From Aquimarina sp. BL5 (GTDB lineage Bacteria; Bacteroidota; Bacteroidia; Flavobacteriales; Flavobacteriaceae), in assembly GCF_003443675.1 (NCBI RefSeq), contig NZ_CP031963.1, positions 1,201,501 through 1,265,500 of the forward strand: a stretch of 64,000 bases of DNA, read 5' to 3'. A program made the translations under genes and the position numbers. Under the pieces are notes generated by a model, which saw nothing but the letters and a program-made list of their open reading frames with translations, ran no database searches and was not told the origin of the DNA. Shown one piece after another: positions 18,881 through 26,736 of this stretch (position 1 is its first letter; every line of letters starts with the position of its first letter).

Positions 18881-19193
18881 AGAAAATATTTAGAGAAAGA
18901 AAATTATTTTAATTACCCTATAAAGATACAACCCAAAGACCGTTTTAAGAAGAAAAAAGATGTGTCTTTTCTATTATTATAGGGCTTTTGAAAAAATAGT
19001 TTTGAACAAATCAAAAACAAATAATTAATACCATAAATATTCGTTATTACATATCTAAAAGTCGTATCAATGATCCGATTTTAAAAATATTAACATGTTA
19101 AGTTTTATTAAATGTCTGATAAGTTCATAAAACTTACCCCTCGAATCTTTACCTTAGCAAAGAGACCTGTTTATTATATTCATATAGGCTGAA
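18881..19193. other. Divergent intergenic region cydA / histidine kinase
   Basis: This is AT-rich non-coding DNA holding the promoters of both operons. A TATCTTTA-like box lies on the minus strand near 18920, and TACCTTAG on the plus strand near 19150. Neither has a TTG at the canonical distance. I see no repeats or hairpins of note. Confidence 0.4.
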
Positions 19194-21110
19194 ATGGATA
19201 GAAAACTATATAGAAAAATACTAGTACTTGTATCTTTTTGGAGCACTTTTCTCTGCTTCGGACAAGAATCAGCAATTACAAAACTCGACAATGCAATTGA
19301 CTCTTTGAATACCAATCCAAATTATTCTTACACTGTTTTATTAAAAATTTCTAAGAGTAAAAATTATCAAGATTCTATAAAAGCAAAAGCAAAGCTATTT
19401 TTAGGTAGCTATTTTAATTCTATTGGTGTTGTAGACTCATCTATGCATTATACCAGGGCTTCCTTAATTCATCTCAGAAATAAAAAACATTTAGCGCAAG
19501 CATACAGATTATTGGGTTCTAGTTTTAGAAGGAGCGGTCAAATGGATAATGCGATAGAACGATTGTACTTAAGTCTCTCTATTTCTGAAGAAATAAATTA
19601 CCTAGATATGGTAAGTAAGGTTAAGTCTGATTTAGGATTGCTATATGCCAATAAAAAGGAGTATGATAAAGCCATACGGTTTTTACAGGAAAGTATTGAT
19701 GCTGCCGAAAATGAACAAGCGATCTACGGTAATTATGTTAACATTGGTGCGATATATTATTTTCGCAAAGATTTTGAAAATGCTGAAAAATATTTTCTCA
19801 AAGCTTTTGAAATGATGCCTCCAGAAAAAGATCCGAAAGTTTCTGCTACGATAGCTCTTAATTTAGGGTCTGTTCTTTATGAAAACAAGAAGTACGAACA
19901 AGCAATCGATTATTACGAAAAAAGTAAACAGATTGCTGATGAACACGGTTTTGTAGATAAAAGTCTGAATGCAATTATTCATAAAGCAGTTGTTATTGGA
20001 CTTTTAGGTGATCATTCTGAAGCTATCCAAATGCTTACGAAAGCAATTACAAAAGCTAAAGAAATTTCTAATCTAGAAATACAAAAAAATATTTATGATA
20101 ATCTAGTGATTGTTTATAACGATGCTAATGACCACAAATCTGCAAATGAAGCACTGATTCAATATCATATTTTTAAGGATTCTCTAAATAACAGAAAACA
20201 AAAAAAGGAAATTACCGAACTTGAAGTCAAACATGAAACCGCTACAAAAGAAAAAGAGATTTTATTATTAAAAGAAGACCAACTTGTAAAAGAAGCCGAA
20301 ATTAAAAGGCAACGTCTACTAAAGCGATTTTATATTATTGGTTTTATTGTAGTACTCATACCAATTATTGGTTTACTACTAGTGTATTATCAAAAACTAC
20401 AAGTAAAGACTAAATATAACGCTCAAAAAGAAGAAATTAATAGACAGAAAACAACATCTTTTCTTAAAGAGCAAGAGTTAAAACTTGCAAACACTTATGT
20501 TATTGCTCAAAATGAGGAACGAAATAGAATTGCTAGAGAATTGCATGATAGTATTGGCGGAAATATTGCAGCAATAAAACTACAGATGATTGATATAAAA
20601 AAGGGCGAAGAGTATCAAGAAGCAATAATTAATCAATTAGATAACACGTATCAACAAGTACGTGAAATATCTCATAACCTTATCCCCAAAAAAATAAGTC
20701 AGACAGCTTTTGCTAATTATATAAGTGAATATATTGACACTATAGAAAAAGTTACAGACCCGGACATTACATTTATACCACATCCAATAGAAAAAATTAA
20801 TATTATTGATGATAATCAGAAAGTTGAAATTTTTAGAATCATTCAAGAATTAATGACAAATGCTTTAAAGCACGCTAAAGCAAAAGTAATCGAGATATGC
20901 CTTAATGCCTATAATGACTCTATTGAAATTATTTTTGAAGATGACGGTATTGGTTTTGATGTTAAAAAAGAAATGAATGGTATCGGGTTACAAAATATCA
21001 AAAAACGATTAACGTTATTAAAAGCAAAAATAGATATTGATTCTGCAATTAACCGAGGAACAGCTATACGAATTGAAATACCTACTGTACTAAATGACAA
21101 AAAAATATAA
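19194..21110 (+). CDS. TPR sensor histidine kinase (NarL/HisKA_3 type)
   Basis: This 638-residue protein has a signal segment (ends near SFGQ-like FCFGQ, residue 24), then a tetratricopeptide-repeat region from about 60 to 330, with repeats such as NEQAIYGNYVNIGAIYYF and YEQAIDYYEKSKQIA. A coiled coil and one membrane helix (about 380-400) follow. The kinase core has the HisKA_3 phosphoacceptor ARELHDSIGGNIAAIK, the N box ELMTNALKHAK, the G box DDGIGFD and GIGLQNIKKR. The TPRs would be periplasmic or extracytoplasmic and the kinase cytoplasmic. Its 3' end overlaps the response regulator start by 17 bp, so the two act as a pair. The signal is unknown. Confidence 0.92.
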   Translation: MDRKLYRKILVLVSFWSTFLCFGQESAITKLDNAIDSLNTNPNYSYTVLLKISKSKNYQDSIKAKAKLFLGSYFNSIGVVDSSMHYTRASLIHLRNKKHLAQAYRLLGSSFRRSGQMDNAIERLYLSLSISEEINYLDMVSKVKSDLGLLYANKKEYDKAIRFLQESIDAAENEQAIYGNYVNIGAIYYFRKDFENAEKYFLKAFEMMPPEKDPKVSATIALNLGSVLYENKKYEQAIDYYEKSKQIADEHGFVDKSLNAIIHKAVVIGLLGDHSEAIQMLTKAITKAKEISNLEIQKNIYDNLVIVYNDANDHKSANEALIQYHIFKDSLNNRKQKKEITELEVKHETATKEKEILLLKEDQLVKEAEIKRQRLLKRFYIIGFIVVLIPIIGLLLVYYQKLQVKTKYNAQKEEINRQKTTSFLKEQELKLANTYVIAQNEERNRIARELHDSIGGNIAAIKLQMIDIKKGEEYQEAIINQLDNTYQQVREISHNLIPKKISQTAFANYISEYIDTIEKVTDPDITFIPHPIEKINIIDDNQKVEIFRIIQELMTNALKHAKAKVIEICLNAYNDSIEIIFEDDGIGFDVKKEMNGIGLQNIKKRLTLLKAKIDIDSAINRGTAIRIEIPTVLNDKKI

Positions 21111-21747
21111 ATATAAATTAGTGGTTGCTGATGACCACAAAATGTTTTTAGATGGGCTATTGAGTATCTTATCACACGAATCAGATTATGAAATTGTGTA
21201 TACAGCAAGTAATGGTCTTGATCTTAAAAAATATTTGGACATCAATACATCTGATCAAATTGATTTAGCAATACTAGACATCAATATGCCCAAAATGGAC
21301 GGAGTTGCCCTTAATCAACATATTAAAGAGCATCATCCATCAATAAAAACGCTAATAGTTAGCATGTTATCAGAGTCTCAAAAAATTTATGAATTAACTC
21401 AGGCACAAGTAAATGGATATATTCCAAAAAATGCAAAAAAAGAAGAGCTTCTGCAAGCTATAGAAACTATCTTAAATGGTTCCAATTACTTTTCTGATAG
21501 TATAAAAGAAGCATACACAAAAAGCATCTTCGAACAGAAACAGAATAATGAAGTAAATTTAAGTAATCGAGAAAAAGAAATACTTCAATTAATTGCCAAA
21601 GAATATACTACACAAGAGATAGCTGATAAGCTTTTTTTAAGTAAATATACTATAGAGGGGTATCGTACTAGCCTGATTTCTAAGCTCAATGTAAAAAATG
21701 TAGTTGGTTTGGCCAAACACGCAATTAAATTGGGATTAGTCGATTAG
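21094..21747 (+). CDS. NarL/LuxR-family response regulator
   Basis: This 217-residue protein has a receiver domain (2-125) with the acidic pocket VVADDHKMF, the phospho-acceptor Asp in LAILDINMPKMDG, and the Lys in GYIPKNAKKEE. The C-terminal LuxR helix-turn-helix (about 148-205) shows LSNREKEILQLIA and TIEGYRTSLISKLNVKN. It overlaps the kinase gene by 17 bp and will be phosphorylated by it. The next gene, in opposite orientation, is an LRR lipoprotein whose promoter carries a motif shared with the type VI island. This regulator is a candidate to bind that motif, by proximity only. Confidence 0.94.
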   Translation: MTKKYKYKLVVADDHKMFLDGLLSILSHESDYEIVYTASNGLDLKKYLDINTSDQIDLAILDINMPKMDGVALNQHIKEHHPSIKTLIVSMLSESQKIYELTQAQVNGYIPKNAKKEELLQAIETILNGSNYFSDSIKEAYTKSIFEQKQNNEVNLSNREKEILQLIAKEYTTQEIADKLFLSKYTIEGYRTSLISKLNVKNVVGLAKHAIKLGLVD

Positions 21748-21809
21748 ACTTTAGTAAATACTAACCTGACTACATCCTTACGATCATTAATCAATGAGCT
21801 ATAATTTAG

Positions 21810-23123
21810 CTATTGGCAAGTTACATTCTCATCTAATAGTATTTCGGTACCTGTATTGGCTAAGTCACAAATTGCGTTGGGTATAGTAATCAAATTATTT
21901 TCTGTTAGATCTAAGGTTTTAAGGTTGATTAAATTACTTAACTCACTAGGGATTTCTTCAATCGCATTCGTTTGTAACAATAAATATTCTAGTAGAAATA
22001 AATCACCAATAACTTCATTAATTTCTATTAAATTATTTCCAGATAACTGAAGTCGTTTAAGATTTGTTAATTTAGTTATTTCTGAGGGAATGTTAGTTAT
22101 ACCGGAATTGTAGATATCTAATCTAGTAAGTGTTGTAATATCAAGAACAATATCAGGAATAGCTCCTAGAGGATTTGAAGATATCCCTAATGCTGTTAAT
22201 TGGGATAAATCTGTTATGCTCTCGGGAACTTCTGATAATTCTATATTATTAAGGAATAATGAATTTAGTTTAGAAAGTTCAAACAATTCTAAAGGTAGTG
22301 TTTTTAAAGAATTATTGGACAAGCTTAAATACCTAAGCTCCGTAAGTTTATTAATATCAGAAGGCACCTCTGTTAATAGGTTTGTATATACCCTTAGGTC
22401 TGTTAACTTAGTTAAGCTAAAAAACTCTTGTGGTATTATATCTATCTGGTTCCCTCCTAGATTAAGTGTTCTTAAATTATTGGACAAGTCCTGGATCTGT
22501 CTTGGAATTTCGGTAATCATATTACCTTCTAACGATAACGTCTTTAAATAAAATAAATCACAAATCTCTGGAGGTAAAACTGTTAATCCTTTTTCCTCTA
22601 GTTCTAATTCGATTACTTTATCATCTACAAGAATCACCCCTTCCCATGTAGAAATATCTTCACTTGCTATATTCCAACCTAAAAGATTATCTGGATTTTG
22701 ATTAAAAATTGTTAATAATATTTCTAGTTCTGTACTTGCTACTACGCGTACTCTTACAGTATAATTCGAAACTGTACCATCCTCTGCCATAATACTGTAT
22801 ATTATTGGCGTAGAAAAATCAAAAGAAACATCTACATCCTGTACAATGGATGCTGATTCTGAAATTTTAATACTGGGTTTCAAGGCTCTAACGGGGGTTC
22901 CATAGGGTAATACAACAGACACTACTTTATCTTCTTGATTTATGTTAGCAGTAACGTCGATCTCCAATTCTCCATTTTCTTGGGTAAGAAAAGCAAATTC
23001 TAATATCTGATTTTCAGAATTTAATAGTGTAACATCAGATCCATCTATTTCTTTAGAACAAGAAAACATGATCAAACTGCATACCACAAGAAGCAGGTTT
23101 TTATAGGTTAATAAGCCCTTCAT
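21810..23123 (-). CDS. Leucine-rich-repeat lipoprotein
   Basis: This 437-residue protein has a lipoprotein signal (CSLIMFSCSKE, Cys near residue 22). An N-terminal beta-rich domain (about 40-130), ending in YSIMAEDGTVSNYTVRV, resembles Ig-like modules common in Bacteroidota lipoproteins. From about 190 to 430 there are ten or so 23-residue leucine-rich repeats of the type L-x-x-L-x-x-L-x-L-x-x-N-x-L-x-x-I-P, for instance LTNLKRLQLSGNNLIEI. LRRs of this kind bind proteins or glycans at the cell surface. The gene is convergent to the response regulator gene and upstream of nothing in its own operon. Its promoter shares a motif with that of vgrG. Confidence 0.88.
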   Translation of the reverse strand: MKGLLTYKNLLLVVCSLIMFSCSKEIDGSDVTLLNSENQILEFAFLTQENGELEIDVTANINQEDKVVSVVLPYGTPVRALKPSIKISESASIVQDVDVSFDFSTPIIYSIMAEDGTVSNYTVRVRVVASTELEILLTIFNQNPDNLLGWNIASEDISTWEGVILVDDKVIELELEEKGLTVLPPEICDLFYLKTLSLEGNMITEIPRQIQDLSNNLRTLNLGGNQIDIIPQEFFSLTKLTDLRVYTNLLTEVPSDINKLTELRYLSLSNNSLKTLPLELFELSKLNSLFLNNIELSEVPESITDLSQLTALGISSNPLGAIPDIVLDITTLTRLDIYNSGITNIPSEITKLTNLKRLQLSGNNLIEINEVIGDLFLLEYLLLQTNAIEEIPSELSNLINLKTLDLTENNLITIPNAICDLANTGTEILLDENVTCQ

Positions 23124-23172
23124 TAGTTTTGGTTTTTAAGAGTTTTATTATTTGTGTGTAATATCTCTTTAC

Positions 23173-23240
23173 CAAAAGTAGAAAATAAGACCAGCGTATA
23201 CATCCATGATTTCCATGGAAAACAAACCCTGAAAACCACT
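23173..23240 (-). promoter_or_regulatory. LRR-gene promoter with 25-bp motif shared with vgrG
   Basis: On the minus strand a perfect TAnnTTTG box (TACTTTTG, 23180-23173) lies 50 bp before the ATG. There is no TTG at -33. Exactly 35 bp upstream of the box is the motif at 23240-23216 (read AGTGGTTTTCAGGG..TTTTCCA). The same motif, 21 of 25 bases identical, lies at the same 35-bp distance upstream of the vgrG TAnnTTTG box. This is the layout of an activator-dependent promoter. Confidence 0.6.
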
Positions 23241-23325
23241 GGATTTTCATTAATCTAATACTCAAAAAGTTAAAATCAAACTCTATCAAATATCATATCA
23301 GTTTAATTTCGAACCAAATTTTGAA

Positions 23326-24264
23326 TTAATTATTTAATCTTTTTAGAATATATCTGGGAATTTGAGTTTTTTGTTCTCTAATATTCATTGACTCTATATA
23401 TTTAACATAAGACTTCCTTGCGTCCTCTTCATTTCTTAAGCTCCAATACGCATCTCCCATATTCAAATAAGATTGGGGGTTTTGATAGTTTTGTAAAACA
23501 ATTTTTGATAAAAAAACTGTTTCTGAGTAAAGTTCTCTCTTTTTTAGATTGTTTTCAATTGTGTTATAACTTATTAAATTCTTTTTTGACACCGGGATTT
23601 CACGAGTAATAATGGTTAATAGTTTTTCATTTCCAATAATATCAAAATATGATTTTTCTTCTAACTTCTCTACAAGTGGTTTTAATGCTAGCTCATTTAC
23701 TGTCTGTAAATTATCTTCAAAATAAATCGGCTTCAATCCTAATGAAGCTAACTTATGTATTTCATAGTTATGTATTGATGTATTTTTTAGAACCTTAGTA
23801 CCCTCGATGCTTAAAGAATTTCTATTACTCCCATAAAAAACTACGTTTTTTATATAAAAATTATCATCGTCTTCCTCCCCAATAAAATGATTAAATAAAA
23901 TATACTCATTACCAAAACTAAAAGTATAGTTTATATTAAATCCACCACTAGAGCATTCAAGATCAATATCTGGTAAGGAATCATAACCAAAGGTGCTTGT
24001 GTTGATTTCTATATTTTTTTTGACTATAATTTCATTTTTTCTTTTAATAATCAGTTTCAAAATTAATTTATCTCCTATAATTTCTTTCTGAATTAAAATT
24101 GTTGATAACCTATTAGTTTCGCAGGATAAAGTATCTTCATTACTTTTCAAAACTGAGTTAGAAGTGGTTTCATAACTATTAGTGCTAGCACAATTAAAAA
24201 ATGAACTAACTAACAAAATCAAAACAATCACAAAGGGCTTATAAACATTATTCATAGTAATCAT
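23326..24264 (-). CDS. Lipoprotein, probable immunity protein for the lysozyme-like effector
   Basis: This 312-residue protein has a lipoprotein signal (LLVSSFFNCAST, Cys near residue 26), so it is anchored on the periplasmic side. I recognise no enzyme domain. The C-terminal 60 residues (YLNMGDAYWSLRNEEDARKSYVKYIE) look like one or two TPR helices. Its ATG overlaps the stop codon of the upstream effector gene by one base (TAATG). This tight coupling is typical of effector-immunity pairs. Periplasmic location fits protection against a cell-wall-degrading toxin. The immunity role is inference from position and lipidation; no sequence family supports it. Confidence 0.6.
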   Translation of the reverse strand: MITMNNVYKPFVIVLILLVSSFFNCASTNSYETTSNSVLKSNEDTLSCETNRLSTILIQKEIIGDKLILKLIIKRKNEIIVKKNIEINTSTFGYDSLPDIDLECSSGGFNINYTFSFGNEYILFNHFIGEEDDDNFYIKNVVFYGSNRNSLSIEGTKVLKNTSIHNYEIHKLASLGLKPIYFEDNLQTVNELALKPLVEKLEEKSYFDIIGNEKLLTIITREIPVSKKNLISYNTIENNLKKRELYSETVFLSKIVLQNYQNPQSYLNMGDAYWSLRNEEDARKSYVKYIESMNIREQKTQIPRYILKRLNN

Positions 24265-26192
24265 TACCTATTTCTCATTTTGTTAAATCTTTCAGCCATA
24301 TCTGTACCTCTTCTTGTTACTCCATAATCTTCTAAGATTTCAGTTTCATAAGTCTGATGATTCTCTCCCCAGTTTAATGGATTTTCGGACACATTAGGAT
24401 TTCTTGCAAAAAAATTATTCAAGGAATCCCCAAGGTCATTTCTAACATATGCAGGTCTATTTATATGATGATCTAAAGCGGTCGCTCTTCCTAATCGTGA
24501 TATTAAAAAATCACCTAACGTATGAGAATAACCTCTAGGTACAATTGGCAAAACTCTATCTCTTAATCTTGAGATAAAATCTTCTATTTGTTTTACTTGA
24601 AAATCATTATCATTTACTGCGTTAACTATAGGTTCTAGTGGCTTACATTTTATTCTGGAACCAAAAGTAGAGGCATCAAAGCCCTCCCTTATTTTACGCT
24701 TTAAATCGCTACCTGTAATTTTTTGAGCGTTAGGATCATCCGGATCTTTATAGAACATAGTATTATTCTCCACTGTCCAACCACAACTCTCAAAAAGACA
24801 AGCATATTTCTCAGCGTTAGAATTTTTAAATTCTGCTACTTGAATAGGGAACTCTCCTTGCCCAGTAGGGTTAATTGTTTTTTGCATTGCTCCAGCAGTA
24901 ACTATCTCACTATCATAAGATTGAACCGAATCAAGATTACCTTCGTTTGGAGACATGATTATGAATATATCTTTTTCCATACTGGTAACTATCCCTTTTG
25001 AAATTATTTCGTTCCATTTAGCGTAATCTTTTAATTTGTAACTACCGTTATATATTGGTCCATATACTTTAACCGTTCTACCATATCTTGTACATCTAAA
25101 CTGCCCATCATATTTTTTCCCGCAATTACAAACCTTAAGCTTAAAATATGAATCGTTATTTTCATTTAAGAACTCCTCATCATAATCCTGCTTATCACCA
25201 CTTACTTTTACTTTTAACCATAAAAAATCTACTATTGGAGGTAATTCTGGCTTTTGATTAGAGGGTAGAGGATAATCCGCAGGATCTGTAGATGTTTCTG
25301 TTCCATTCTGTGGTACTTCTGATCCAAAAGTTAATGGAACGGATGGAATTATTTGTTGCATTTCTTCTGGAGAAGGCGGTGGGAGACTAATAGGTTCTTT
25401 AGGTGTGAATTTTTCTTTCCATTCACTGTAGACCGTATCTGGATCTTCTACTTTGGGGCGAAATTTAATTTTTACAACAGCTTCTCCTCTATCGTTAAAG
25501 GTTGCATTTAATTGTGTTTTATTTACAGTTTGATTCGGCTCTTCTGCATTTAACGAATCATACTGAATAACTGTAAGTGGAATTTCATCCTCCATTAATA
25601 AAAATGGGCTCCTTTCAAAAATTTCTATGGTTGCTTCTTTATCTTTTAAAGCAAACCCTTTTACAAAAATATAAGCATCTCCTCCTAAATTACCCGTATT
25701 AATTTTTCGATAAAATGGTTTTTCAACAGTTCTAAAAACATCAAATTCAACTATGTTGTTTGGTTTATTATAGATTCTATGCTCTAAATTTCTTTTTATA
25801 GATTCGACACTGGTGTAATGTCCATCCGGTAGCAGAGAATCTCGTTCAAGCACAAACAATATTTCTTCTGCTACAGTGTTTTTAGTTTTATTCCTAAATG
25901 TGGGATTGATTTCACCTTGATCCAAGTTCCCATCTTGATTAACAAGATTAATTGGATTTTTTATAGCGTATTGATCTGTTCCAACAGGAACATTTAATTC
26001 TCCTATTTTTTTTTCTGCAAAATATGCATCCAACAAACCTTCTTCTGCTTCATTAGTAGCAAAGGTAATTTGATTGGTTTCTTCTTGCCATCGAACTTGA
26101 TCCCATATTCTTTTTAAACGAGCTTCACCTTGTTGTTTTGCTGCATTAATTGCTCCTTGATTATGTCCACTCATATTCGTAATTTTTATCAC
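24264..26192 (-). CDS. Putative type VI effector, MSGHNQ N-terminal module plus lysozyme-like domain
   Basis: This 642-residue protein has no signal peptide. Residues 1-60 (MSGHNQ, GEARLKRIWDQVRW, EEGLLDAYFAE) and about 165-270 (NLGGDAYIFVKGFALK, FLLMEDEIPLTVIQYDS, VEDPDTVY) are almost the same as in the next gene upstream, while the C-terminal halves differ. The C-terminal half has a four-Cys segment (VCNCGKKYDGQFRC) followed by IFIIMSPNEGNLD with Glu417, then SYDSEIVTAGAMQ and ATALDHHINRPAYVR near 570-585. The E-x(10)-YD spacing and the N-R-P segment recall lysozyme-like peptidoglycan hydrolases, so a muramidase is my best guess. A lipoprotein gene overlapping the stop is its probable immunity partner. 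Confidence 0.65.
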   Translation of the reverse strand: MIKITNMSGHNQGAINAAKQQGEARLKRIWDQVRWQEETNQITFATNEAEEGLLDAYFAEKKIGELNVPVGTDQYAIKNPINLVNQDGNLDQGEINPTFRNKTKNTVAEEILFVLERDSLLPDGHYTSVESIKRNLEHRIYNKPNNIVEFDVFRTVEKPFYRKINTGNLGGDAYIFVKGFALKDKEATIEIFERSPFLLMEDEIPLTVIQYDSLNAEEPNQTVNKTQLNATFNDRGEAVVKIKFRPKVEDPDTVYSEWKEKFTPKEPISLPPPSPEEMQQIIPSVPLTFGSEVPQNGTETSTDPADYPLPSNQKPELPPIVDFLWLKVKVSGDKQDYDEEFLNENNDSYFKLKVCNCGKKYDGQFRCTRYGRTVKVYGPIYNGSYKLKDYAKWNEIISKGIVTSMEKDIFIIMSPNEGNLDSVQSYDSEIVTAGAMQKTINPTGQGEFPIQVAEFKNSNAEKYACLFESCGWTVENNTMFYKDPDDPNAQKITGSDLKRKIREGFDASTFGSRIKCKPLEPIVNAVNDNDFQVKQIEDFISRLRDRVLPIVPRGYSHTLGDFLISRLGRATALDHHINRPAYVRNDLGDSLNNFFARNPNVSENPLNWGENHQTYETEILEDYGVTRRGTDMAERFNKMRNR

Positions 26193-26237
26193 AGATAGCT
26201 ATAATAATTTCTTAATCTTAGATGTGATTCATTTTAA

Positions 26238-26732
26238 TCAACCAATACAATTTACAGATTTTAATTCTAGGCGATTTTCATCAACTTTAAATCTGTAAAG
26301 AGTCGTTGATTCTATTTCTTGGTCATTTGCCTTAACAGGTACTACAAGAAGTTTATTTTCCATTCTTACTGGACCATAACTTCTTAGCACCTCCATTAAA
26401 TCTTCTGTAAACACTTTTTTATTTAGTATTTTATTCTTTAACAAATAGATATCTCCTCTTTCATACAAATGCGCTAATTCTAGTTTATAAAAAATACAAT
26501 CTCCAAAAATCGTATCGGATAAATAACGATTGTTTAGAGACTCATTATCTATGTTGGTATAATCTTCATATAAAGTTCTCATCAGTTTTTTAATATTAAC
26601 TGAATCTGAAGCTGTCTTTTTCCAAGGACTAATTTTTGTATCAAGCTTCTCAGTATTTATAGAAGATATAGCATTGTCTTTATTACTTCCACAGGAAGTA
26701 ATAAGTAAGTGAACCAAAAGTATAAGTAACAT
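26238..26732 (-). CDS. Lipoprotein, probable immunity protein for the LysM-endopeptidase effector
   Basis: I place the start at the ATG at 26732, 4 bp after the effector stop. This gives 164 residues that begin with a clean lipoprotein signal (MLLILLVHLLITSCGS, Cys14). A longer frame opening at 26834 would overlap the effector and bury the signal. The mature part is small, charged and of no family known to me. Location (periplasmic lipoprotein) and the minimal spacing to a peptidoglycan-hydrolase effector fit an immunity protein. The function is inferred, not recognised. Confidence 0.6.
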   Translation of the reverse strand: MLLILLVHLLITSCGSNKDNAISSINTEKLDTKISPWKKTASDSVNIKKLMRTLYEDYTNIDNESLNNRYLSDTIFGDCIFYKLELAHLYERGDIYLLKNKILNKKVFTEDLMEVLRSYGPVRMENKLLVVPVKANDQEIESTTLYRFKVDENRLELKSVNCIG

Positions 26733-26736
26733 ACGA

